Shown: positions 20,589-30,301 of the stretch, in pieces
How the letters are laid out: every line of letters starts with the position of its first letter
How positions within the stretch are numbered: the first letter of the stretch is position 1
NCBI GenBank assembly: GCA_027579435.1
Contig: JANBPK010001559.1
Span: 1 to 32,319 of the forward strand
Reading direction: 5' to 3'
Length of the DNA stretch: 32,319 nt
Source of the DNA: Candolleomyces eurysporus
Lineage: Eukaryota; Basidiomycota; Agaricomycetes; Agaricales; Psathyrellaceae
Translations under genes and position numbers: made by a program
Notes under the pieces: generated by a model
Seen by the model: only the letters and a program-made list of their open reading frames with translations
Told to the model about the DNA's origin: nothing
The model's database searches: none

Positions 20589-21742
20589 CTACTATTATGC
20601 ACTCATTTACTTATCATTGATTGTACCTATCTTGTAGAAATGCTGCCAAACGCTGAATTCCAGACTCGGCATCATTTCCAGAGACTCTAATCATGTGTGC
20701 TGCGTTACCAGAAAGCTACGTAGACCCACTCTGCAGGGCCAAATACGTCGAGCGTATCTAAATCGTAACTTAATCATCATTTGTTCGGAACTTGGACCCG
20801 ATACCTTGGGGTTGGAGAGTAATAACGATGACCACTTCCGTCGGTGTTCCTCCTGCACCTGTCTCTTGTCGTGGTCAATCTCAACGTGATTGAGGGATTC
20901 ATCTCTTCTAGCCACGCGGGCCAACTCTGTGTCTGTTGAGCACCAGGGAATCGAGCGCGTTCAATTGCTGCCACAGCTTGCCTATTCAACTCCTGCAAAG
21001 AATGAACCACTGATTCGCGTTTATTTTATGATGATAGCACAATGTTAGAATCAGCCTAACACCTGTTATGGTTATTTCTAGCATTTTATAGCGTGTTTTT
21101 AACAAAAGAATTAGTTACAGTTAGTAAATGTGTTAGGAATTGTGCTCAGCTCCCTCAACGTTAGTTAACATGTTAGCCCGGCGTGGCGAATTTCTAACCC
21201 AGCCCTAGATGATACAATGCAGCCGGCGCCCTGAAGAGCTACATCCGTATCGCGAAGAGAGCTAAAAAGAGACTGTTAGTATTAATGCTGATCCTTGGAA
21301 ATACGTAGTGCAGAATCACACCGGCTTTTGTCGCCTTCACCCCCATCGCTCTCAGACTGGTAACACCAGCGAGAGCGACTTCTCCCCTTGGAATGAAAAG
21401 TAGACTGTCACAGTCTACTTTTCATTCACTGTCACCCCAATATAGAAGGTGACGGGCCATTTCGTATTAGACGTTCGAGAAGTTATTTAGAAAGAGGAAG
21501 CATGCTCAGAGATCGTCCCTTTCTTTCATATTTTCAACTCTCTCTTCTCATCTGGAAAAGCGAGCGTACCATGCATGCTACCGCAGCAAGTCGACGAACG
21601 CCGGACTGACGCTTGTATGTCGAAGAGTTACCAGTGGGGATTCCGGGGCTCGACCTAGAGCTCAGTATACATACTCTCGTTGGACGCAGAGCATAGATTC
21701 CTTGGATCATGCCAGCTCTCAGGGGCTCGGCTTGACCTTTTC
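20589..21742. other. B-C spacer of the array
   Basis: The longest simple spacer (about 1.15 kb). It contains a TGTTAGG/CCTAACA-rich stretch at about 21040-21180, including an inverted pair CCTAACAC (21055) and GTGTTAGG (21130), and the perfect palindrome at 21391-21427. These may be remains of a small inserted element. The right part resembles other array spacers. No gene is supported. Confidence 0.45.
21391..21427. repeat. Perfect 18-bp palindrome with 1-nt centre
   Basis: GAATGAAAAGTAGACTGT (21391-21408), a single C, then its exact reverse complement (21410-21427). It would form a strong hairpin as RNA or a cruciform as DNA. No equivalent was noticed in the other spacers. Confidence 0.85.
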
Positions 21743-21791
21743 AGTCGGCGCTTGAACGTTTGGACACCTAGCGATAATCACTCATCGATAA
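21743..21791 (+). promoter_or_regulatory. Conserved upstream block of array gene C
   Basis: AGTCGGCGCTTGAAC and CATCGATAA, ending 46 nt before the ATG. Confidence 0.5.
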
Positions 21792-21837
21792 CTAGCAGAT
21801 TCATCCTCAAGTAACCGCACTAGTCAAAGACCAAATT

Positions 21838-22962
21838 ATGAGCCGAAGCCTCACAGAAAATCTCCGTTCCTTGGATTTACCTGAGGACGTTGGCCGAATA
21901 ATCTTCGAGCTCATCGCAGAGTTAGACAAAGAAACCGGCCGCTCTTGCGCTTTGGTTTCAAAANGGGTCAATGCCTGGTGAGTGCTACACTCCTGTACTT
22001 AGCGCGTTTACGCATTGCATCTATCAAGGGTTGAACCCATTCTCTACCGCACTCTTCTCATCGACCATAAAGCACTACTGGAGAACCTCTGTGGGATCTT
22101 TGAAGACATCAACCATGGCAAGTCTGCGAAGTCTTCAGATTTCTTTGCCTCCCATGTCAAGGCCCTCATTATTACCAGTGACTATCTACAAGATGCCACG
22201 AATATCCTATCAATTCTCAAGGCATGCCACAACGTTGAACTACTGACGTTGTGGACTAATCCACGTGAGGGCGACTCGGTGCGGCCACACGGCAGGGACC
22301 TTAGGGACCTTCGTGACTTTATGGCTTCTTCGGGGCTCTCTCCACGCTGGATCTCCGTCACCAGCAGGATATTCTCGATTTATGATCATGAAGTGGATTT
22401 CTCCTACCCCATCTTCCAGAATGCCACACATTTGGAGTTAGTATGGGAGGAGGGCGACAGTGGGCCGGATCAAGTATGCTGGGACACACTCCGACACCTT
22501 CCTTGCCTGACGCACTTCTCGGTTTACTGGTCATTCTATTCTATAGAGGAGTGTAGCCGGTGGGCCCGAGAGGCGGTGGGTCTCTGCCCTCTCTCTCTTC
22601 GGGTCTTTGTTCTCTGGGTTCCCTCCGCATGCTACGACTTCAACGAGACGAGCGAAGAATACGGTGCTCTCATGGCTATTCAAGATGGCACCGTTGACAG
22701 CCGAGCGGTCCTGGCGTATGTGGGAGAATCTTCCCTAACGCTGTACGATTTGCACCCAATTCTTCGCTCCTACCGGGACGTACTCGGAGACTGGGCGGGT
22801 GTCCCGGTTGGAAAAGACTTCTGGACTCTTGCTGAAGAGCTCATCGAGGAGCGGCATCGTCGAAGGGAAACGCAGGTGAGCTCAGGATTTTTGTCTTCCG
22901 CTTCACTAATTAAACGCACCGCAACCGCGTATATTCTCCAGAATAGTAGCTCTGCGGCTTGA
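21838..22962 (+). CDS. F-box-like protein, array gene C
   Basis: Exons 21838-21977, 22029-22875 and 22942-22962 give 335 aa, the longest product in the array. F-box-like segment: LRSLDLPEDVGRIIFELI to CALVS. The N at 21964 falls in the conserved SRKV and replaces a base without shifting the frame. The body includes VEPILYRTLLIDHKALLENL, VKALIITSDYLQDATNIL, FSYPIFQNATHLELVW and FWTLAEELIEERHRRRETQ; the tail exon is NSSSAA. Insertions relative to other copies occur at SIYDHEVDFSYP and FYSIEECSRW. Intron 2 is 66 nt, in phase and free of stops, so retaining it would only add 22 residues. The DNA straight after the stop is duplicated downstream of gene G. Confidence 0.82.
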
Positions 22963-23720
22963 CAACATAAAGCCTTCTTCAGTGCCTACAACAGCCCGGG
23001 AACAGTGACGTATCACTCTGAGTTGAACACAGAATACGTTGAAGCATTTTATGAACGACGTCACGGACCCTGAGAGAAGTTGCACACAAGTCGAGTTGGA
23101 TCTCGCAATGGAATGGTACCTCGGAGCGCGCGACAGTATAGATGAATACGTCTGAAGGGAAAGGCTGCCGTAGACCGAGAGTGCGGTGGAGATCCTGCTT
23201 ACTACGAGGAAGGGTAGAGGAGGTGGAAAGGAGATGAAACGACAGGGTCATAGGATTTGAATTAGCTCAAAAATCGCCTGGAGGAATTCGTATATACACG
23301 GAGTCAGCTCACACGCATACGTTGTATGCCAAAACCCGAAGTCCATTCAAACGTTACCAACTATAAAACATTGGACATGAAAGAGAAATGGAAAAGAAAA
23401 ACAAGGGTACAAGACAAGACAACCTAAGTAAACTACTTGACATGAAACGGAATAGAACAAGAAACAATTTTGCGTGAGCCACTGATTGTGACTTGTCATG
23501 TTTTGTTCGATGGTACGTACGTAATCCTTATAAGTGAAAGGTATGAGTGAGAGAGGGAGTGCGATCTTTACACCGAAATCGATGCGAGAGAGTGAACAAT
23601 GAATAGAAGGTGATGAGGAGGGAGGTAGAATACGATATAGGGAGAGAGAGGAAAAGAAAGGGTTGGTAAAGATTTATAGGATGTGGGATGGTCGCAAAGA
23701 AAAGGGTGCGCTCATATACA
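22963..23720. repeat. Duplicated array flank, left copy
   Basis: The sequence after gene C matches that after gene G in order: TTTTATGAA near 23047, TTGCACACAAGTCGA near 23082, GAATGGTACCTC near 23110, GAGATCCTGCTT near 23189, GAAGTCCATTCAAACGTT near 23337, ACATGAAACGGAA near 23439, AAAGGTATGAG near 23537. Many substitutions and small gaps show that it is an old duplication. Reading frames are not conserved between the two copies, so it is probably non-coding (3' UTR and spacer). Confidence 0.7.
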
Positions 23721-23879
23721 ACGGATAAATGAAAAAAAATAACAACACCCCATAAAACCCTCCCTTCCTCTGGGCACTCTCCCACAATACAAGGCATAGT
23801 ACTCATATTAGCCAGCGTCGGCACCACCGGCAACACAAACCCTCGACCCTCAGCCGTATGCGTTGGACTAGCATGCAAC

Positions 23880-24840
23880 CTACTCGAGACCCATCTACTC
23901 GATTGTTTGAAGTTCCGTGCTCTGCAGCCGGCTAGACCATTTCCCGCCTTTCAATTTCTCTTTGACGATCATAGAGAGCTGTCTCCAGAAATCGTCCCCC
24001 TTCTACCCTCGGCGTAGTAACAAACAGTCATCGGTCTTGCTCCGCATGATCGGTTTACGTGGTATAGGGGCCGGTAATCATCCCATTCAACGGCACGCCA
24101 CTCTTCCTTTTCTTTCCCGTCAGGATCAGGATTGGGGGACGGAGTGGATTGAGGTCCTATGGCAAGCACGGGGAAGATGGGTGTCATGGCAGGAGCCTGG
24201 AGCTGAGGGTACTGGCGTCATACCCCTCAGAAGGGCGTCCAAAGGAAGCATGGGTCCGCTGGCGGTATCGATGGGTAGGATGGGTAGGCTGTTCATCAAG
24301 TTCATGATGGTGGGGAGCGCGTTGCTGCGGTCCTGGGGTCCTGGGGAACGTGAGCCGACCCGTGGTTGGTCCCGCATATGCGGTAGGCAGGTATGCTGCT
24401 TTGGTGATGGTGGTTGAGAGAAAGGCTCGAAAGGGTTCTCAACCGGAGGCGGCGACTTCCCAGACCCACTATCCAACGGCGCAAAAGCAGGAGCAGCATA
24501 CAACGGTTTAGGAACGGCAATAGGCGGTGGGAAGCGTTGAGCAGGCGGTGGAGCGATCGCGTTCGGATTTGAGTTCGAATTGGGATTGGGAGCTGGAGAC
24601 GTTGACGATGAGGGCGATCGTCATCGTCATCTTCAGGAAATATAGCGAAGAGACCCCTCCCAATTTCGCCAACACCGCTGAGGCGGCGCTAGCGTGGCGC
24701 TGGCCGTCCGAGTCGCAGGACTCGCCGGGGACAAGATGGTCGTCGTATCTACAATGACAATGAGTAAAGATTAGTGCAAAGGCATCATTGGACAGAGGCA
24801 GTAACTCACATCTTACGCGCTAGCATTTTTGTTTGGGCTG
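23880..24840 (-). pseudogene. Truncated proline-rich protein gene fragment
   Basis: Read on the minus strand from about 24840: a coding-like piece (QTKMLARK), an intron-like GTGAGT...TTGTAG, then IYDDHLVPGESCDSDGQRHA and SAASAVLAKLGGVSSLYF. The frame then slips twice (PEDDDDDRP, then PSSSTSPAPNPNSNSNPN) and continues as a Pro/Ser/Asn-rich region (PPPAQRFPPPIAVPKPLYA, SGKSPPPVENPFEPFSQPP, NALPTIMNLMNSLPILP). No start codon or promoter is present: the 5' end is cut off where the upstream region of array gene D begins. It looks like the 3' part of a regulatory-type low-complexity gene carried in by a duplication. The parent is not in the window and its function is not recognised. Confidence 0.5.
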
Positions 24841-24905
24841 TCACATGTCAGGTTCAGCAGGAGCGACGGGGCGTCTAATCCCATGCTCTCTCTTGATCTC
24901 CTTTC

Positions 24906-24952
24906 AGTCGGAGCCTGAACACTTGGCACCCCTAAATGATCGTTACGATAAG
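24906..24952 (+). promoter_or_regulatory. Conserved upstream block of array gene D
   Basis: AGTCGGAGCCTGAACAC and a diverged ACGATAAG, ending 56 nt before the ATG. Confidence 0.5.
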
Positions 24953-25008
24953 TGATAGATTCAGATCTCCTCGCCTCGAACAATCACATCGAAGCCAGAG
25001 ACCACACA

Positions 25009-26130
25009 ATGAGTTCAAGTCTCCCCCAAAGTCCCACCCAAAGTCTCCGCTTCTCGGATTTACCTGAAGATGTTTGCCGACTGGTCTTCGAAGTCATCGC
25101 AGAGCTGGATCAAGAGACCGGCCGCTCTTGCGCTTTGGTATCTAGAAAGGTCAATACCTGGTGAGTGTTGTCCTCCCATACTCCGCTCCTCTACCAATTG
25201 CAACTATCAAGGGTCAACTCCGTTCTCTACCGTACTTTTATTATCCGGAATAAAAAGAGAATGAGGAACCTCTGCGGGATCATTGAAGATATCAACCATG
25301 GCAACTCCACGATGTCCCCAGATTTCTTCGCCTCCCATGTCAAGGCAGTTGTGATTACCAACGATTGTCCACAATCTTCCGCGAATATCCTGTCAATCCT
25401 CAAGGCAAGCCACAATGTTGAACTACTGGCGTTGTGGGATAATCCACTTGTTCGCGGCTTGGAGGATCCCCACGGCGGAGACCTTAACCTTCGCAACTTG
25501 ATAACCTCTCCTGAACTCTCCCCACGCTGGATCTCCATTGTCAGCGACGTATTTCCGATTAATGAAGTACATTTTTCCTACCCCATTTTCCGGAATGCCA
25601 CACATGTGGAATTGATATGGGAGCAGCGCAACGGTGGGCGGGATAAAGTAGGCTGGGACACGCTCCGAAATCTCCCTTTCCTTACGCACTTATCGGTCTA
25701 CTGCTCATTCTATATGAAAGAGTGTGACCGATGGGTCCGAGAAACCGCGGACTTCTCCCCTCGCTCTCTTCGGGTGCTTATCATCTGGGTTTACCCCACA
25801 TCCTACTTCATTGATGGGAACAAAGAGTTTGAAGGACTAAAGGCTATTCAAGATGGGAACGTCGACAGCCGAGCGGTTGTGGCGTATATGGGAAATTCCT
25901 TGCCGACGCCGCGCGACTTGCATCCAATTCTTCGTTCCTACGAGAACGCAGTCAGAGACTGTGCGGGTGTCCCCGTTGGACAAGACTTCTGGACTCTTGC
26001 CGAAGAGTTTATCAAGGAACGGTGTCGTAAAAGAGAAACGCAGGTGAGCATCAGGTCCGTTGTCTTGCACTTCGCTGATTAAATGCGCTACGGCGCGTCT
26101 TTCCACCAGAATCGCAGCACTGCTGCTTGA
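25009..26130 (+). CDS. F-box-like protein, array gene D
   Basis: Exons 25009-25160, 25212-26043 and 26110-26130 give 334 aa. Exon 1 is 12 nt longer than in the other copies because a short duplication (CCCAAAGTC... twice) adds four residues before the F-box-like segment (SLPQSPTQSLRFSDLPEDV). The segment continues CRLVFEVIAELDQETGRSC and is closest to that of gene E. The body starts VNSVLYRTFIIRNKKRMRNL, where most copies have EPILYRTL, and includes NILSILKASHNVELLALWDN, FSYPIFRNATHVELIW and FWTLAEEFIKERCRKRETQ. The tail exon is NRSTAA. The frame is intact. Confidence 0.82.
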
Positions 26131-26633
26131 CGGGTTCATCATAGATAGTCCCTCAGAGATAGTCCCTGAGCTTCAGGTTCGGGGTAACTGACAGAGTAAC
26201 TACGCAAGCTTACTGCGTTACTACTTGTCAGTCAAACTACGTAGACCTACAACCCTGGGCCAATTCAGAATGCAGCAATCGTGTCTAGGATCTTGAGTTC
26301 TAGAACTAATAGTTACCCTTGGAAGCTTGTGGTATGGAATTTAAGTAGTGCTGTCTTCGCTTGAGATATATCGAGCGAAAATGTGAATTGTCAAACCAAA
26401 CCTACTTGGTTACGTGCCGTTTCGTATTCTACATTAAAGAAATGGGTTAGGAGGAGGAAGCACGGACTCTTGAGCAACGAGAATGTTTGCAGTTGGCACC
26501 AAGTCTACCACAAAGGCCGGAAGACGCTTGTATGTCGAAGAGCTATCAACACCATTTATTTTGATACTTAGCATTCTATTTTGGTTGGACTCAGAGCATC
26601 GATCTCTTTGCTGCCATTCTGCCCAATCTTTTC
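26131..26633. other. D-E spacer of the array
   Basis: The spacer contains two AGATAGTCCCT direct repeats (about 26142-26170), an imperfect hairpin at 26187-26232, and blocks shared with other spacers (ACGTAGACCTAC, GTCTAGGATCTTGAG, GACGCTTGTATGTCGAAGAG). No gene is supported. Confidence 0.45.
26187..26232. repeat. Imperfect inverted repeat
   Basis: ACTGACAGAGTAACTACGCA faces TGCGTTACTACTTGTCAGT across a short AGCTTAC-type loop, with a few mismatches. It could form a hairpin; significance unknown. Confidence 0.55.
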
Positions 26634-26676
26634 AATCGGCGCCTAAACCCTCGGCGCCCGATGTGTCATCGATAAG
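26634..26676 (+). promoter_or_regulatory. Conserved upstream block of array gene E
   Basis: AATCGGCGCCTAAAC and CATCGATAAG, ending 52 nt before the ATG. Confidence 0.55.
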
Positions 26677-26728
26677 GCAGAGCTCTATCTTCACCTCGAA
26701 CGACCACATCAACGCCAAAGACCACATA

Positions 26729-27855
26729 ATGAACCCGAGTCTCGTAGAAAATCTCTGCTTCTCGGATTTACCTGAAGACGTTTGCCGGCTGGTCTTCGAA
26801 GTCATTGCAGAGCTAGATCAAGAAACTGGCCGCTCTTGCGCTTTGGTATCCAGAAAGGTCAATGCCTGGTGAGTGCTATGCTCCCATACTCAGCTCATCT
26901 ACCCACTGTAGCTATCAAGGATTGACCCCATTCTGTACCGCACTCTTATTATCCAAGATGAAAAGAAATTGGAACACCTCTGTGAGATCATCGAGAATAT
27001 CAAGCATGGCGATTCCACGAGGTCCCCAGATTTCTTTGCCTCCCATGTCAAGGCAATTGTGATTACCAACGACCGTCCGCAATCTGCCGCCAATATCCTG
27101 TCGATCCTCAAGGCATGTCACAAGGTTGAACTACTGGCATTGTGGGATAGTCCAAGGGGACGCGAGTTGGAGGAGCCGTATAGCAGGGATCTTACGGACC
27201 TTCGCAACTTTCTAACTGGTCCTGAACTCTCCCCGCGCTGGATCTCCATTGCCAGTGACATATTTCCAATTGACGAAGTGTATTTCTCCTACCCCATTTT
27301 CCAAAACGCCACACATGTGGAATTAGTTTGGGAGATGAGCGCCGCCAATGGGCCGAATGAAGTAGCCTGGGACACACTCCGACACCTCCCTCGTCTGACG
27401 CACTTATCGGTCTACTGCTCATTCGATATGGAGGCGTGTGACCAATGGGTCCGAGAAACTCTGGATTTTTGTCCTTACTCCCTTCGGGTATTTATTCTTT
27501 GGGTTTACCCCAAAGCCTACTTCAGGAAAGCGAGCGAAGAATTCGAGGCTGTCAAGGCTATTCAAGATGGGGACATTGACAGACGAGCCGTGGTGGCGCA
27601 AGTGGGATCTTCTTTGCCAACAGGTTGTAACTTGCATCCAATTCTTCGATCCTACGAGGACGTAGTCAGAGACTGCGCGGGTGTCCCGATCGGAAAAGAC
27701 TTTTGGAGGCTCGCTGAAGAGTTGATCGACGAACGATATGGTCGAAAACAGGCGCAGGTGAGCCCAGGGTTCGTTAAGNAAAAAATTTGTCTTGCGCTTC
27801 GCTCATTGAACGCACCGCAACCACGATTGTATATATCCTCCAGACTATTAATTGA
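26729..27855 (+). CDS. F-box-like protein, array gene E
   Basis: Exons 26729-26868, 26920-27757 and 27844-27855 give 329 aa. F-box-like segment: LCFSDLPEDVCRLVFEVI to CALVSRKVNAW, nearly the same as in gene D. The body includes IDPILYRTLIIQDEKKLEHL, VKAIVITNDRPQSAANIL, FSYPIFQNATHVELVW, a specific insertion (EMSAANGPNEVAW) and FWRLAEELIDERYGRKQAQ. The tail exon is shortened to TIN because a TGA arises early in the homologous sequence. Intron 2 carries the N at 27779. Confidence 0.82.
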
Positions 27856-28452
27856 CTGCTTGCCGTCGAGCGCCCAGTCAGACAGTGAATCTCAAGCGCA
27901 GAGTAATTTACAAAGGATCTACCCAAGTGTGTTGCGTTACTAGTAGGAAGATATGTAACCAGCTCTCGAGGACCGAATACATCAAGCATGTATGGGTGCT
28001 TAACACACATCTACTAGCTACAAATCTACTCTTTTCGCGCAATCTGAGCTTGGCGCCTACCGAAAATTTGGACGTCTAAACTGTAGCATGAGAGAGATTT
28101 GGATTGTCACACCGAGTTTGGTAGGTGACGTGCCATTTTCGCATTAGAAGGTCGTTGGATGATTTCGAAGGAATGAATCATGCGATTACTCCTCTTTCTG
28201 TTTATCTTTCTCTCTACTCTGATGATCTTGAGCAATGAGTACAGTATGTTTGCTAGCAACAACTGTTTGAACGCTGGAACGACGACGACGTATGCAAGTG
28301 GGAATGCCGCTCGCACCTTGAAAATACAATCAACGCGAGGTGTGAAATTTTTTCTACTCANGGAGATAGCGAATGCCTTGGTTGGACACAGAGCATACAT
28401 TCCCTTGCTGCCAAGGACCAAGAGGGAACTTGGGTTGTTCCTTAATCTTTTC
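27856..28452. other. E-F spacer of the array
   Basis: Clearly homologous to the F-G spacer along most of its length (GACCGAATACATCAAG, ACACATCTACTAGCTACAAA, TTGTCACACCGA, GATTTCGAAGGA). It contains the small signal-peptide-like frame from 28180 described in the findings, and an N at 28361. Confidence 0.5.
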
Positions 28453-28498
28453 AGTCGGCGCCTGAACATTTGGTGCTCGTAGATCGCCCATCGATAAG
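28453..28498 (+). promoter_or_regulatory. Conserved upstream block of array gene F
   Basis: AGTCGGCGCCTGAACATTTG and CATCGATAAG, ending 46 nt before the ATG. Almost identical to the block of gene G. Confidence 0.6.
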
Positions 28499-28544
28499 CG
28501 GCGGATCTCCACCTCGAACGACCACATCGAAGCGAAAGACCGTA

Positions 28545-29652
28545 ATGAGCTCAAGTCTTATACAAACTCTTCGCTTCTCGGATTTACCCGAGGATGTTTG
28601 CCGACTGGTTTTCGAGCTCGCCGCAGAGCTAGATCAAGAAGCTAGCCAGTCTTGCGCTCTGGTATCCAGAAAGGTCAATGCCTGGTGAGTGCTATGCTCC
28701 CGCACTTAGCTCATCTAACGATCGTAACCAAGGACTGAGCCTGTTCTCTACCGCACTCTTATCATTAATAGTGGAAAAAAACTGGAGAACCTCTGTGGGA
28801 TCATTGAAGATATCAATCATGGCGACTCTACGAAATTGCCGGATTTTTTCGCCTCCCATGTCAAGGCGATTGTTATCACCAGTAGTCGTGAACAATCTGC
28901 CGCGAATATCCTGTCAATCCTCAAGGAATGCCACAATGTGGAACGGCTGGGGTTTTGGGATGATCCAAGTGGACGCGATTCGGAGGAGCAGAATTTTAAA
29001 AACCTTCGCGAGTTTCTAATTGGTTCTGAACTCTCCCCACGCTGGATCTCCATTGCTAGCGACATATTTCCGATCGACAAAGCCGATTTCTCCTACCCTA
29101 TTTTTCTCAATGCCACACACGTGGAATTACTTTGGGCGCCGAGCCACGATGTCTATGCGCCGAATAAAGTAGGCTGGGACACACTCCAACACCTCCCTTG
29201 CCTGACGCACTTATCGGTCTACTGCGAGACAGATATAGAGGGATGTGGCCGATGGGTCCGAGAAACCATAGGCCTCTGCCCTCGCTCTCTTCAAGTGTTT
29301 ATCATCTGGATTTCCGTGACCTATTTCAAGAATACGAGCAGAGAATTTGAAGGACTCAAGGCTATTCACGATGGGAATGTTGACAGCCGAGCGGTTGTGG
29401 CGTATTTGGGATCTTCCTTGCCGATGTGCAACTTGCATCCAATTCTTCGCTCCTACGAGGACGTAGTCAGAGACTGGGCAGGCATCCCGATTGGAAAAGA
29501 CTTTTGGACGCTTGCTGAAGAGTTCGTCGATGAACGGCACCGTCGAAAAGAAGCGCAGGTGAGCCCAGAGCTTGTTGTGTTGGACTTCACTCATTGAACA
29601 CACCACAATCACGATTGTATACATCCTCCAGACTAGTAACTCGGCTGCTTGA
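28545..29652 (+). CDS. F-box-like protein, array gene F
   Basis: Exons 28545-28684, 28733-29558 and 29632-29652 give 328 aa. F-box-like segment: LRFSDLPEDVCRLVFELA to CALVSRKVNAW. The body includes TEPVLYRTLIINSGKKLENL, VKAIVITSSREQSAANIL, NVERLGFWDDPSGRDSEEQN, FSYPIFLNATHVELLW, a copy-specific loop APSHDVYAPNKVGW, and FWTLAEEFVDERHRRKEAQ. The tail exon is TSNSAA. The LALW signature of the other copies is changed to LGFW here. The frame is intact; spacer similarity links F most closely to G. Confidence 0.82.
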
Positions 29653-30201
29653 CGTCAAGCAACCGTCAAACGCTGAATTTCATGATTGGAGCAATTCACA
29701 AATGATTTACCCCAGCATACTGTGTTCCTACTAGGGAGTTATGTAGCCAGGTCTCTAGGACCGAATACATCAAGTGGGTCTAGGTGTTTAACACACATCT
29801 ACTAGCTACAAACTCACTCTATCGCGAAATCTGAGCTTTACGTCTACCGAAACTAAACGGCGGCACGACGGAGATTTAGTTTGTCACACCGAATTGGCAG
29901 GTGAGTCGTGGCGTGCCATTTCGCAATGGACGGTCGTTGAATGATTTCGAAGGAAGGAGGCATGCGATTACGTCTCATTCTTGTTATCTTCCTCTCTACT
30001 CTGATGATCTTGAGCAGTGAGTACGGTATGATTGCTGGCAGTAGCTGTACGAGCGCTGGGGTGACGACGATGTCTGCAAGTGGGAACGTGCCGCTGGCGC
30101 CGCGAAGTCTGGAATTAGGTTCTAGATTCAGTTGAACACAGAGCATACAGCCTTGCTGCCAGGACCAAGAGGGAACTTGGCCTGTTCCCCTTGATCTTTT
30201 C
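29653..30201. other. F-G spacer of the array
   Basis: Homologous to the E-F spacer, including a matching small signal-peptide-like frame from about 29962. No other gene is supported. Confidence 0.5.
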
Positions 30202-30247
30202 GGTCGGCGCCTGAACATTTGGTGCTCGTAGATCGCCCATCGATAAG
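30202..30247 (+). promoter_or_regulatory. Conserved upstream block of array gene G
   Basis: GGTCGGCGCCTGAACATTTG and CATCGATAAG, ending 54 nt before the ATG. Confidence 0.6.
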
Positions 30248-30301
30248 CGGCAGATCTCCATCTTTACATCGAACGACCACATCGAAGCCAAGGACCACAA
30301 A

